This document shows positions 21,819 to 30,246 of a stretch of 30,894 nucleotides of DNA, in pieces. The stretch is from Chloroflexota bacterium (GTDB lineage Bacteria > Chloroflexota > UBA11872). The first letter of the stretch is position 1, and every line of letters starts with the position of its first letter. Under the pieces are notes generated by a model. That model saw nothing but the letters and a program-made list of their open reading frames with translations. It did not search any database and was not told the origin of the DNA. Made by a program: the position numbers and the translations under genes. Where the stretch lies: NCBI GenBank assembly GCA_026707185.1, contig JAPOXI010000029.1, positions 1 to 30,894 on the forward strand, in the 5' to 3' direction.

Positions 21819-22209
21819 TTGCTATGGCGAGGGGAAGCAACCACCGGCTGAATGGCAGGCAGCCGGCACGGGCCGGCTGGTCCGGGACGGCGTCGGCCGG
21901 GAAATGGTCCGGGAAGCGGTCGCGCAGATCGGGGCCGGAGGCGATGGGGGTGAGGTGGATCTCGGGTTCGTGTTCGAGAACGTACCAGGCGACGGGCGGC
22001 CGTCGGCGGCGGTCGGTCACGCGTGGCGTCGTGGTCTCGACGGCGTGCGGGGGAAGTCCCGTGGCGGGCTGCCAGCGCAGTAAGGCCGTGCGCCCGTCCC
22101 GAAGTGAGCGGGCGATGAGCTCGATTTGGCAGTCGTCGAACTGGCTGCGCAGGAAGTGGGCCTCGGCGCTGTCAAAGTCGCCGTCCAGTTCGACCGACAT
22201 GCTGTCCAT
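21799..22209 (-). CDS. Hypothetical protein with C-terminal membrane segment
   Basis: 136 residues from ATG 22209, or 133 from ATG 22200. The start overlaps the stop of the preceding tsaC-like gene (TAATG), so it is translationally coupled. The N-terminal half resembles a small alpha/beta domain (DGDFDSAEAHFLRSQFDDCQ then IELIARSLRDGRTALLRW), of the kind seen in putative signal-transducing (DUF2007-like) proteins. A basic linker and a single C-terminal hydrophobic helix (FSRWLLPLAIAIALASG) follow. Probably anchored by its tail, with the bulk in the cytoplasm. Function unknown. Confidence 0.6.
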   Translation of the reverse strand: MDSMSVELDGDFDSAEAHFLRSQFDDCQIELIARSLRDGRTALLRWQPATGLPPHAVETTTPRVTDRRRRPPVAWYVLEHEPEIHLTPIASGPDLRDRFPDHFPADAVPDQPARAGCLPFSRWLLPLAIAIALASG

Positions 22210-22844
22210 TAGCCGGCATCGTCGGGCTGACGCACCGCGGGCACGATGGCGCGAATAGCTGTGGCGTCCACGGCGCCGGCTCGCAGGATGCGTGGCGGGT
22301 CGGCGGCCAGGTTGATCACCGTTGAGGGAGCGCCGCCGCCCTCACCGCCGTCCAGCACCATGTCGACCAGGCGCCCGACCGCGTCGGCCGCCGCCTGGGC
22401 GGTCATGGGCGGCGGCTCGTTGTGAAGGTTGGCGCTGGTTCCCGTGAGGGGGGCGCCAACGAGGCGTATCAGGTCTTGCACGACGCCGGACGCGGGAACG
22501 CGTACGCCGACCGTTCCATTCGGGCCGAGCAGCCGGCGCTCCACATCTATTCGCGCGGGCAGCACCAGCGTGACGGCACCAGGCCAAAACGCCTGCGCCA
22601 GGCGGTGAGCTTCCGCCGACATCTCCGCAACTTCGCCGGCCTGGGCCGCGCTGGCGACCAGGATGGGAACTCCACCACCGGGATTGCGGCGTTTGATCTG
22701 CAGCACGCGAGCCACAGCGTCCGGCTGACGAATACTGGCCGCCAGGCCGTAGAGCGTGTCCGTTGGGATCGCGGCAATGCCGCCCATCTTGAGGAGACTG
22801 GCGCATCGGGCGACCTCCGCGGCAGGCGCCACGCCGTCAGCCAA
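22209..22844 (-). CDS. tsaC: L-threonylcarbamoyladenylate synthase, TsaC/YrdC type
   Basis: Makes threonylcarbamoyl-AMP from threonine, bicarbonate and ATP, the first step of the t6A37 modification of ANN-decoding tRNAs. About 211 residues; a TTG at 22844 or GTG at 22832 starts the frame, and the choice is uncertain. The YrdC fold is shown by GGIAAIPTDTLYGLAA near residue 20, the basic KRRNPGGGVPILV (family KxR near the substrate pocket), FWPGAVTLVLPA, the core GTVGVRVPAS, and the substrate-binding LTGTSANLHNE. STVINLAADPPRILRAGAV closes the domain. There is no Sua5 C-terminal domain, so it is the short form. It is a housekeeping gene outside the phage block. Confidence 0.92.
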   Translation of the reverse strand: MADGVAPAAEVARCASLLKMGGIAAIPTDTLYGLAASIRQPDAVARVLQIKRRNPGGGVPILVASAAQAGEVAEMSAEAHRLAQAFWPGAVTLVLPARIDVERRLLGPNGTVGVRVPASGVVQDLIRLVGAPLTGTSANLHNEPPPMTAQAAADAVGRLVDMVLDGGEGGGAPSTVINLAADPPRILRAGAVDATAIRAIVPAVRQPDDAG

Positions 22845-23337
22845 CGGGCGCCTGGTCTGGCGGGTCGAGCGGCGCCGTCGTAGGTCGTGTTCGCTGAAGG
22901 ACGCACCGGGCCGCGATGTCGGTTGTGCGTCGCGGCCCGCCAGGCCGCCGACGCAGGTGCAGGGAGCGGTGCTGATTCAGGTTGGACCGGGACACCCGCA
23001 CAAAGCTCCAACCGAAGTTGCCCCTCAAATGTCGCAGCGGTGTCCTTCCCGAGCAACCAGAGCTATCGGTTTCTGCTAGGCTACGCGGGCTTAGTCGCGT
23101 AGTGGCGACACTGCCGTCCGCACAGGCCCAAGCCGATCTGCCTGCCATGTCGATATCGATAGCTGAGATGCTGGTCTCGGGCGGTGATGTCGTGGGCGTT
23201 GTGACAGGCAGCGGACCCGTAGGCAGTGGCGGCCTCGACCTCTCCACGATACGGGCCGGCAAGGCGCTGCCTGAAGAGAATGTGAATTCGGCCCCCGAGC
23301 GTGCGAGACTGCCGGAGGCGGCAAGGAGACAAACCCC
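22845..23337. other. Upstream region of partner-switching operon
   Basis: No credible gene. A perfect 7-base inverted repeat CTACGCG/CGCGTAG (23081-23102, 8-base loop) is the only clear structure. It stands about 240 bases ahead of the first STAS gene and could be an operator or attenuator. No good -35/-10 pair was found by eye. Confidence 0.5.
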
Positions 23338-23682
23338 ATGAGCGTTAGCACCGAGTGGGCGTGGAACGACAACGCCATCGTGGTGACGGCCGATGGCCGG
23401 GTGGACGGGACCAACGCCCGCGACTTCCAGAGCGCCCTGGAGGCGGTGATCGAGGCCAGCGACCAGGCGGTGATTCTGGACATGGAGCGCCTGACCTATA
23501 TCAGTAGTGCGGGACTGCGCGTCATCCTGCTGGCGGCGAAGTCCCTGCAACGCAAGGACGCAACGCTCGCCATCTGTTCGCTATCCGATCCGATTCGCGA
23601 GATCTTCAGCGTCAGCGGCTTCGACCAGATCATTCCTATCCACGCCACCCAGGCCGAAGCGCTCGCCGCCCGCAAGAGCTGA
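23338..23682 (+). CDS. STAS-domain anti-sigma factor antagonist 1
   Basis: 114 residues from ATG 23338 with AAGGAG 9 bases ahead; a single STAS domain of the SpoIIAA/RsbV family. Landmarks are the early GRVDGTNARDFQSAL, the second strand VILDMERLTYISSAGLRV with the predicted phosphorylated serine at S57, and the terminal SGFDQIIPIHATQAEALAA. The unphosphorylated form would bind the RsbW-type kinase (26339) and free its target. It is first in a row of STAS-containing genes on one strand; a 115-base gap separates it from the next. It is close to the other two STAS domains here, so they are recent paralogues. Confidence 0.88.
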   Translation: MSVSTEWAWNDNAIVVTADGRVDGTNARDFQSALEAVIEASDQAVILDMERLTYISSAGLRVILLAAKSLQRKDATLAICSLSDPIREIFSVSGFDQIIPIHATQAEALAARKS

Positions 23683-23797
23683 GCCCCGGCGTGCGTGGCG
23701 GACGGCGACGTGGCCGATCCGCGAGCGACCGGGCGAAACGCGCCAGGACAGCCGCGAGGAACGTCCTGTTAAGTGTCTGTAGGAACTGAGAACCGAA

Positions 23798-24142
23798 GTG
23801 AACGTGAACGTGGTGAACGTCACCGGGACTGGGGTGATGGTCGTCGCGCTCGAGGGCCGGGTGGACGGGTCCACCGCCCCGAGATTCCAGCGCGTGCTCG
23901 GGGCCGTGGCCGACGCCGGCACGAAGGGCCTGGTGCTGGACCTCGAGAACCTGACGTACATCAGCAGTGCTGCGCTTCGCGTCTTGCTGGGACTGACCAA
24001 GGCCCAGGCGCGGAAGGGCGGCACGCTCATGGTTTGCTCAGTGCCGGACTCCCTCCGCAAGGTCCTCGAGGTGAGCGGCTTCGATCAGATCATTCCGGTG
24101 CACGACTCCCAGGCCGAGGCTCTGGCCGCATGCTCTCGCTAG
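23798..24142 (+). CDS. STAS-domain anti-sigma factor antagonist 2
   Basis: 114 residues from GTG 23798; the site ahead is poor (AGGA 13 bases upstream), so the start is moderately sure. Same layout as the first STAS gene: GRVDGSTAPRFQRVL, LVLDLENLTYISSAALRVLL and SGFDQIIPVHDSQAEALAA. The predicted phosphoserine is S57. The residue after S-A is Ala (SSAALRV), where the other two have Gly (SSAGLRV), which may change the loop that carries the serine and so the phosphorylation or binding. About 60 bases of GC-rich DNA separate it from the next gene. Confidence 0.85.
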   Translation: MNVNVVNVTGTGVMVVALEGRVDGSTAPRFQRVLGAVADAGTKGLVLDLENLTYISSAALRVLLGLTKAQARKGGTLMVCSVPDSLRKVLEVSGFDQIIPVHDSQAEALAACSR

Positions 24143-24203
24143 CGGCCAGCGATACGCGCGCGACGGCGCCCAGCCCGGGCGACCGCCCGGCGAGCCTCTG
24201 GGC

Positions 24204-25160
24204 GTGACGATGGACGCGGGCGCCCCCGCCAAGATCCTGGTCGTGGACGATGAGGCCGACCTGGAGGTCCTGATGCGGCAGCGGATGCGCCGCAGCATCC
24301 GCAAGGGTCAGTTCGAGTTTGTCTTCGCCCGCAACGGCGTGGAGGCGCTGGAGCGACTGCGGGAGAACGACATCGACATTGTCCTCTCGGACATCAATAT
24401 GCCGGAGATGGACGGGCTGACCCTGCTCCAGCAGATTCCGGACGTGGACCCCGAGATTCGCTCGGTGATCGTTACAGCGTATGGGGACATCGACAACATC
24501 AGGTCGGCCATGAACCGTGGGGCGTTTGACTTTGTCACCAAGCCCATTGACTTCAAGGACTTGCGCGCCACGATTGAACGGGCCCTGGAGCACCGGGCGC
24601 TAATGCGCAGCAAGGCGCCAGGCGATGGTTCCGCGGAGGGGATACCAGGGTCCGGCGCGGCCACGGCGGCCAACGCGTTGGTTGGGTCTCCCGTTTTGAT
24701 CCACATGGAGCCCGACGGCCTGTACGCCGACGACGCGGAGGGAGGTGCGCCGTCATCCGGCGGTCAAGTGAAACTTGCGGTGCTAAGTGCAACACCCGAC
24801 GGGGTGGTCGTGGTCGCCGTGGAAGGGCGTGTGGACGCCACGACCATCCGGCGGTTCGAAACAGCTCTGACGGTTGTGAGAAAAGCCTGCGAGAGGGCGA
24901 TGATTCTGGATTGCCGCCAACTCGACTACATCAGCAGTGCGGGGCTTCGCGTCGTGCTGGGTCTGGCCAAGTCTCTGCGACAGCAAGGCGCCGAGCTCGG
25001 CATTTGCTCGGTCACCGATGAAGTCCACCGGGTCTTTAACGTCAGCGGCTTCGATCAGATCATTCCAGTGTGTGACACCCAAGCCGAGGCGTTGGCCGCT
25101 TGCGCAGGCAATACGCCTCTCACCCCCGTGGAAGCCGATGCGCCTGCTGGGAAACGATAG
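24204..25160 (+). CDS. REC-STAS fusion, response-regulated antagonist
   Basis: 318 residues from GTG 24204; an ATG two codons later is an alternative, and neither has a clear ribosome site. Receiver domain at about 10-130 with acidic pair DDE (15-17), phosphoacceptor D63 (VLSDINMPEMDG), T91 and K113 (TKPID). A glycine/alanine linker of about 50 residues follows, then a STAS domain from about 190 with GRVDATTIRRFETAL, DYISSAGLRVVLGL (predicted phosphoserine S245) and SGFDQIIPVCDTQAEALAA. The receiver probably takes phosphate from the histidine kinase at 28041 and alters the STAS output, making an antagonist under two inputs. Its receiver is strongly similar to that of the next gene. Confidence 0.88.
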   Translation: MTMDAGAPAKILVVDDEADLEVLMRQRMRRSIRKGQFEFVFARNGVEALERLRENDIDIVLSDINMPEMDGLTLLQQIPDVDPEIRSVIVTAYGDIDNIRSAMNRGAFDFVTKPIDFKDLRATIERALEHRALMRSKAPGDGSAEGIPGSGAATAANALVGSPVLIHMEPDGLYADDAEGGAPSSGGQVKLAVLSATPDGVVVVAVEGRVDATTIRRFETALTVVRKACERAMILDCRQLDYISSAGLRVVLGLAKSLRQQGAELGICSVTDEVHRVFNVSGFDQIIPVCDTQAEALAACAGNTPLTPVEADAPAGKR

Positions 25161-25169
25161 GGTGAAATC

Positions 25170-26339
25170 GTGGTAGTCAAGCCTCCCTACAAGATCCTGG
25201 TCGTTGACGACGAGCCGGACCTGGAGCCGCTGATGCTGCAGCGCATGCGGCGCAATATCCGGCGCGGGCAGTACACGTTCGTCTTTGCCCGCAACGGGGT
25301 CCAGGCCCTGGACCGGCTGCACGCCGAAGACGACATCGACATGGTCGTCTCGGACATCAACATGCCGGAAATGGACGGGCTGACGCTGCTGCAGCAGATT
25401 CCGAAGGTCGACCCCAACATTCGATCCATCATCGTTTCCGCCTACGGCGACATGGAGAACATCCGCACCGCGATGAACCGCGGGGCGTTCGATTTCGTCA
25501 CCAAGCCCATCGACTTTCGCGACCTGCGGGTGACGATCGACCGAACGCTGCAACATCTGATGGAGTGGCGGGAGGCCCTGGCGTCGCGCGATCAGCTGGT
25601 GGCGCTGCAGAACGAGTTGAGCGTCGCCAGCAAAATGCAGCAGTCCATCCTTCCCACGCACTTTCCCGAGAGCGCTCACTATCAGATCTTCGCCAACATG
25701 GAGCCGGCGCGCAGCGTTGGCGGCGACTTCTTTGACGTCGTGTCGCTGGAGAACGAGCGCCTTGGCATGACGGTCGCCGATGTATCCGACAAGGGTGTGC
25801 CCGCCGCCCTGTTCATGATGTCGACACGCACCCTGATCAAAGGCGCCGCGATTGGCTCCGGCGGGCCAGGCGACGTGCTCCGCGAGGTCAACAACCTGCT
25901 GTACGAAGACAACGAAACCGAGATGTTCGTGACGGTGCTCTACGCGGAGTACAACCCGGACACCGGTGAGTTCGTCTACGCCAGCGGCGGGCACGACCCG
26001 CCGCTCCTGGTGAAACCCGACGGCAGTTCAACGAATCTTCCGCTGACGGGTGGCATTGCGCTGGGCTTGTTGCCGGACCTGGATTACCGGCAGAACAGCG
26101 TCTTCCTGGAACCGGGCGACACCATCGTGCTGTATACCGATGGCGTCAGCGAAGCCATGGACAGCACCGAGGAGCAGTTCGGCCTGGAGCGGCTGCGCGC
26201 GGCGGTGGCGGCGGATCCGGGGAACGATGCGGAGGCCGCCAACGACGTTGTGTTCGATGCCGTCAGCGATTTCGTGGGAGACAACCCGGCGTCGGACGAC
26301 ATTACCTGCCTGACCTTTCGTCGCACGGGAGGTGGGTGA
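25170..26339 (+). CDS. REC-PP2C phosphatase, RsbU/SpoIIE type
   Basis: 389 residues from GTG 25170. The receiver (about 7-125) has DDE at 13-15, phosphoacceptor D62 (VVSDINMPEMDG), S90 and K112. A helical linker (LVALQNELSVASKMQQSILP), typical of this family, leads to the SpoIIE/PP2C domain with metal ligands D186 (SVGGDFFDV), D204 (VADVSDKGVPA), D324 (LYTDGVSEA) and D377 (ASDDIT). It removes phosphate from the STAS proteins so that they bind the RsbW-type kinase, and phosphorylation of the receiver would set its activity. The stop overlaps the next start by one base (TGATG), so phosphatase and kinase are produced together. Confidence 0.92.
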   Translation: MVVKPPYKILVVDDEPDLEPLMLQRMRRNIRRGQYTFVFARNGVQALDRLHAEDDIDMVVSDINMPEMDGLTLLQQIPKVDPNIRSIIVSAYGDMENIRTAMNRGAFDFVTKPIDFRDLRVTIDRTLQHLMEWREALASRDQLVALQNELSVASKMQQSILPTHFPESAHYQIFANMEPARSVGGDFFDVVSLENERLGMTVADVSDKGVPAALFMMSTRTLIKGAAIGSGGPGDVLREVNNLLYEDNETEMFVTVLYAEYNPDTGEFVYASGGHDPPLLVKPDGSSTNLPLTGGIALGLLPDLDYRQNSVFLEPGDTIVLYTDGVSEAMDSTEEQFGLERLRAAVAADPGNDAEAANDVVFDAVSDFVGDNPASDDITCLTFRRTGGG

Positions 26340-26758
26340 TGGGTCTCAGGCGTACCGTCACGATAGAGACCAGGCTTGAAGAACTGAACCGGCTCACCGA
26401 AGCCGTGGAGAATCTGGGCGAGGAGGACAATTGGTCGCCGGGGTTGGTAGGCAAGGTCAACCTGGTGCTGGAAGAGTTGGCGATTAACACCATCAATCAC
26501 GGCCACGACGGCGGACTGCACGAAATCTGGTTCAGCTTCAGCTCCACCGACGACGCGTTAACGATTGAGATGGTTGACGACGGCAAGCCGTTCGACCCGC
26601 TGACCGACGCTCCCGTTCCCGACGTGAACGCGCCGATGGAGGAGCGGCCCATTGGCGGGTTGGGCGTGTTCCTGGTACGGAAACTGATGGACGAACTGAC
26701 CTACCGGCGGGAAGAAGGCCGCAATCACCTGACGCTCGTCGCCTATCGAGCGGAATGA
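26339..26758 (+). CDS. RsbW/SpoIIAB-type anti-sigma serine kinase
   Basis: 139 residues from ATG 26339, with GGAGGT 5 bases ahead; a GTG three bases earlier is too close to the site. GHKL ATPase fold in the short form: N-box LVLEELAINTINHG (E46, N50), G1 box VDDGKPFDP (D80, D81) and G2 box GGLGVFLVRKLMD. It phosphorylates the STAS antagonists on serine and binds and holds a target when they are phosphorylated. The target (sigma factor or other effector) is not in the window. The last bases overlap the ATG of the binding-protein gene, giving a chain of coupled genes. Confidence 0.9.
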   Translation: MGLRRTVTIETRLEELNRLTEAVENLGEEDNWSPGLVGKVNLVLEELAINTINHGHDGGLHEIWFSFSSTDDALTIEMVDDGKPFDPLTDAPVPDVNAPMEERPIGGLGVFLVRKLMDELTYRREEGRNHLTLVAYRAE

Positions 26759-28038
26759 AACAGATCGCCGCTTCGCGCAGCGCATGGCTGGTCGCGCTGG
26801 GGCTCGGGGGGCTGGTCGCCCTCGGCATCGCGTTGTGGGCCGTCCTTGCGTCCGGCGGATCGATGGCGGCTCTTGGGGGTCAGCCGACCGTGGCCACGGC
26901 AACGGAAGAACCCGCCGCTGGCTTGAGCTCCCAGATGCCCGCGGGGGTACCCGGCGTATCCGCCGAGCGCGTGCTGTTCGGCCAGTCGGCCGCGTTCAGC
27001 GGTCCGGCCAGCGAGCTGGGCCTGAACATGCGGCTTGGCATCCAGGCGGCATTTCAGGAGGCGAACGTGACCGGAGGCGTACACGGACGGCTCCTGGAAC
27101 TCACGACGCTGGACGACGCCTATGAGCCCGAGGCCGCCGTAACCAATACGAAACAACTGATCGAGCAGGAGAACGTGTTTGCGCTGATCGGGGCGGTGGG
27201 CACGCCGACCTCGCGTTCCGCCGTGCCCGTTGCCGTGGAGGCCAACACGCCGTATCTGGCGCCGTTTACCGGGGCGGGATTCCTGCGCGGCGAGGATCTG
27301 CACGACGTGGTCATCAACCTGCGGGCTTCCTACAACCAGGAAACCGAGGCGATGGTGGATCACCTGACCAAGGACCTGGGAATCACGCGTATCGCTTTGC
27401 TGTACCAGGACGACTCCTACGGACGGGCCGGCTATAACGGTGTGCAGGCCGCCCTTGAGCGCCGGGGCATGTCGCTGGCCGCGGTTGGCGTGTACCCGCG
27501 CAACACCACGGCCGTGAAGACCGCGTTGCTGGACCTACGCGAAGGTCAGCCGGAAGCCGTAATCATGGTCGGCGCCTATGAACCGGTAGCCGCCCTGGTT
27601 GAGTGGTCGCGGCACCTGGGCTTCATTCCCGTCTTCATGACCATCTCCTTTGTCGGCAGCAACGCCCTGGCCCAGGAGCTCGGGCCGGAAGGCGCCGGCG
27701 TATTCGTCACCCAGGTCGTGCCCTTTCCGACCGATACGTCGCTGCCGGTGGTGGAGGCGTACCATCGGGCGCTGGCGGCGTTCGATCCCGACGCTGTCCC
27801 CGGCTTTGTCTCCTTCGAGGGCTATCTGGCCGGCCGCCTGACCATCCTGGGTCTTGAGCGGTGCGGACCCGACCTGAGCCGTGACTGTTTTCTCAACAGC
27901 CTGCGCAGCGCTGAGGAGATCGATGGCTTCAAGCTGCGATTCGACAACGCGGACAACCAGGGATCCGACGCAGTGTTCCTCACGGTGATTGGCGCGGACG
28001 GTCGATATCGCGCCGTCACCAGCTTGTCGAGCATGTAA
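26755..28038 (+). CDS. Periplasmic binding protein, branched-chain amino acid type
   Basis: 427 residues from ATG 26755, overlapping the previous stop (ATGA). One hydrophobic N-terminal segment (AWLVALGLGGLVALGIALWAV) acts as signal or anchor, followed by a short linker. The rest is a type-1 binding-protein fold (Peripla_BP_6): RVLFGQSAAFSGPASELGLNM, RLGIQAAFQEANVTGGVHGR, ALIGAVGTPTSRSAVPVAVE, and ALLYQDDSYGRAGYNGVQAAL. This is the LivJ/UrtA-like class for amino acids, amides or related ligands. No permease or ATPase gene is nearby. The partner is the membrane kinase two bases downstream, so it probably delivers the ligand signal to the kinase's outer domain, as known for some binding-protein/kinase pairs. 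The ligand is unknown. Confidence 0.88.
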   Translation: MKQIAASRSAWLVALGLGGLVALGIALWAVLASGGSMAALGGQPTVATATEEPAAGLSSQMPAGVPGVSAERVLFGQSAAFSGPASELGLNMRLGIQAAFQEANVTGGVHGRLLELTTLDDAYEPEAAVTNTKQLIEQENVFALIGAVGTPTSRSAVPVAVEANTPYLAPFTGAGFLRGEDLHDVVINLRASYNQETEAMVDHLTKDLGITRIALLYQDDSYGRAGYNGVQAALERRGMSLAAVGVYPRNTTAVKTALLDLREGQPEAVIMVGAYEPVAALVEWSRHLGFIPVFMTISFVGSNALAQELGPEGAGVFVTQVVPFPTDTSLPVVEAYHRALAAFDPDAVPGFVSFEGYLAGRLTILGLERCGPDLSRDCFLNSLRSAEEIDGFKLRFDNADNQGSDAVFLTVIGADGRYRAVTSLSSM

Positions 28039-28040
28039 GC

Positions 28041-30227
28041 ATGCTGGCTCGATTGCGTCGCCTGCTGGAAGCCCGTTATCGCCTGTCTACGCAGCTGTAT
28101 CTGGGCATTGGCGGCGCCGTCGCGCTGACCATCGCCGCCAGCGTTGTCGGCCTGGCCTCGTTTACGCAGGTCGGCGAGGCGCAGAGCCGGGTCAACGAAG
28201 GCAGCGTGCCCGAACTTGCGGCCGCCTTCGGCGTGGCTCAGTACAGCAGCACGCTGGTGGCGGCCGCGCCGCGGCTGGCGGCGGCCACAAGTGCCGCCGA
28301 GGTGGATGACGTGGCCCAGAGCATTGAGAGTTCGCGCCAGGACCTTGAGGTCTTGTTTACCGTCCTGAATCGCAGCACCGGCGACCCGGAGCGAACCCAA
28401 CGCCTCCGACGCTTTGCCGACACCCTGCTATCCAATATCGACACCATTAAGCGCGAGCGGTTCGATCTCTTCGAGTTGAACGCAAGGCGGCAGGCCCTAC
28501 GAACTGAATTGGAGGATCTGCGGAGCAGCCTGGAGGGCGTGATCGTTCCGGCTCTTGATGATCAGTTGTTCTACACGATGACGGGCTTGCGGACGCTAGA
28601 CGAGAATCCCCCGATCCGCCAGGTGTACTTCTCCGAGCCCGAACTCAACCTCTACCGGCGCCTGGCGGAGTTGCAGTCGGACGTCAACATTGCTACCCAG
28701 TTATTGGCCAGCGCTTTCACCTTGTCCAGCCCGGCCCTGATCGAGCCGTTGCGCGAGCGGTTCGAGGCCTCCAGTCGCCGCATCGAGCGCAATCTCAACG
28801 GGCTGGCTGCATCCCCGTTCCACGCCGACCTGGTCCCCTTGTTCGATCGACTCTTCGAGGTTGGCACGGGCGATCCCAGTGGCTTCGATGTCCTTCAACA
28901 GGAGCTCACGTTGCTGGAGCGCCAGCAGGATCTGCTGGCAGGCAATCGGGCGCAGGCCATCGAACTGCTGGCCGAGGTCGACGGCCTCGTGAGCGAGGCG
29001 CGCGCGAGCGCGGATGAGGCGACCCAGAGTTCGACCGACACGATCGCCACGGGGCGATTTCTGCTGCTCGTCATCGGTGCGATCAGCATTGGCGGCGCCC
29101 TGCTGATTGCCTGGCTCTTTGTCGGCCGTTTTCTACTGCGCCGGTTACAGATGCTTTCCGACTGGATGGGCCGCATGGCCGGTGGCGATCTGGAGACCCG
29201 AGTCGAGATGAGCGGCCGCGACGAAGTGGCGGATATGGCCGCGGCCCTGGAGGTCTTTCGCCGTCACGCGCTGGAGGTCCAGCGTCTGAACCTGGTCGAG
29301 AAGCTGGCCGACGAGTTGCAGGACAAGAACGTGCAACTGGAAAGCGTGCTCGGCGACCTGCAGAAAGCCCAGGATCAAATTGTCATGCGCGAGAAGCTGG
29401 CGGCCCTGGGTGAGCTCACCGCCGGCGTGGCGCACGAGATTCGCAACCCCCTGAACTTCGTGAAGAACTTTGCGGAAGCTTCGGAAGAGTTGCTGGAGGA
29501 GATGCAGGAGGTTTTGGAAGAGAGTGGCGAAAGTCTCCCCGAGGCTGATCGCGAACTCATCGAAGAAGTGTCCCAGGACCTGACCGACAACCTGGCCCGC
29601 ATTCGTTCACACGGCGATCGCGCCAACCGGATCGTGCACGACATGTTGTCGATGGGCCGAGGCTCGGGCGACCGGTCGGCCACCGACATCAATCAGCTGT
29701 TGGACGAATACGCGCGGCTGGCCTATCACAGTGCGAGGGGCACCGATCAGAACGTGCAACTCAGCATCGAGCGGGAATTCGACGACACCGTTGGAGAGCT
29801 GAATGTGGTTTCCCAGGATCTGGGCCGCGTGTTCCTGAACATGGTGGCCAATTCCTGTTACGCGACCGACGAGCGACGGCAAGCGTTTGCGGCGAACGGC
29901 GACGAAGAACCGTTTATGCCGGTCGTCTGGCTTACGACACGGCGGCATGAAGATCACATTGAGGTCCGGATTCGAGACAACGGCGGGGGCATGCCGCCAG
30001 AGGTGGTCGAGAAAATCTTCAACCCGTTTTTCACGACCAAGCCCACCGGTCAGGGGACCGGTCTTGGCCTGGCCATGTGCAGCGACATCGTGCGCCAGCA
30101 CGGCGGCAATATCAGGGTCGAGGTCGAGGAAGGCGAGGGGACGGAGATGATCATCGACTTGCCGCTGGTGCCGCCGTCCGACACCGCCGAACAGGAAGCG
30201 GATTCGCTGCTGACGCCGTCGGCCTGA
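28041..30227 (+). CDS. Membrane sensor histidine kinase
   Basis: 728 residues from ATG 28041. The first membrane span is near 20-42 (LYLGIGGAVALTIAASVVGL). A long helical outer domain (about 45-335) follows, then a second span near 339-361 (FLLLVIGAISIGGALLIAWL), a HAMP linker, a coiled coil and a dimerisation domain with H465 in AGVAHEIRNPLNFVKNF. The catalytic domain has an N-box LNMVANSCYATDE, G1 IRDNGGGMPPEVVEKIFNPF and G2 GQGTGLGLAM, complete for ATP binding. The acidic tail is disordered. There is no receiver in the protein; likely partners are the two REC proteins upstream in the operon. It receives its signal from the binding protein encoded just before it. Confidence 0.92.
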   Translation: MLARLRRLLEARYRLSTQLYLGIGGAVALTIAASVVGLASFTQVGEAQSRVNEGSVPELAAAFGVAQYSSTLVAAAPRLAAATSAAEVDDVAQSIESSRQDLEVLFTVLNRSTGDPERTQRLRRFADTLLSNIDTIKRERFDLFELNARRQALRTELEDLRSSLEGVIVPALDDQLFYTMTGLRTLDENPPIRQVYFSEPELNLYRRLAELQSDVNIATQLLASAFTLSSPALIEPLRERFEASSRRIERNLNGLAASPFHADLVPLFDRLFEVGTGDPSGFDVLQQELTLLERQQDLLAGNRAQAIELLAEVDGLVSEARASADEATQSSTDTIATGRFLLLVIGAISIGGALLIAWLFVGRFLLRRLQMLSDWMGRMAGGDLETRVEMSGRDEVADMAAALEVFRRHALEVQRLNLVEKLADELQDKNVQLESVLGDLQKAQDQIVMREKLAALGELTAGVAHEIRNPLNFVKNFAEASEELLEEMQEVLEESGESLPEADRELIEEVSQDLTDNLARIRSHGDRANRIVHDMLSMGRGSGDRSATDINQLLDEYARLAYHSARGTDQNVQLSIEREFDDTVGELNVVSQDLGRVFLNMVANSCYATDERRQAFAANGDEEPFMPVVWLTTRRHEDHIEVRIRDNGGGMPPEVVEKIFNPFFTTKPTGQGTGLGLAMCSDIVRQHGGNIRVEVEEGEGTEMIIDLPLVPPSDTAEQEADSLLTPSA

Positions 30228-30246
30228 GGACGCCTGGACCCCGCCG

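Noticed and set aside
24783..25994. 403-codon minus-strand ORF opposite the REC genes
   Set aside because: Shadow of REC-STAS and REC-PP2C, which have complete catalytic motifs.
26755..28038. ABC importer operon
   Set aside because: No permease or ATPase gene lies in the window; the binding protein is flanked by signalling genes.
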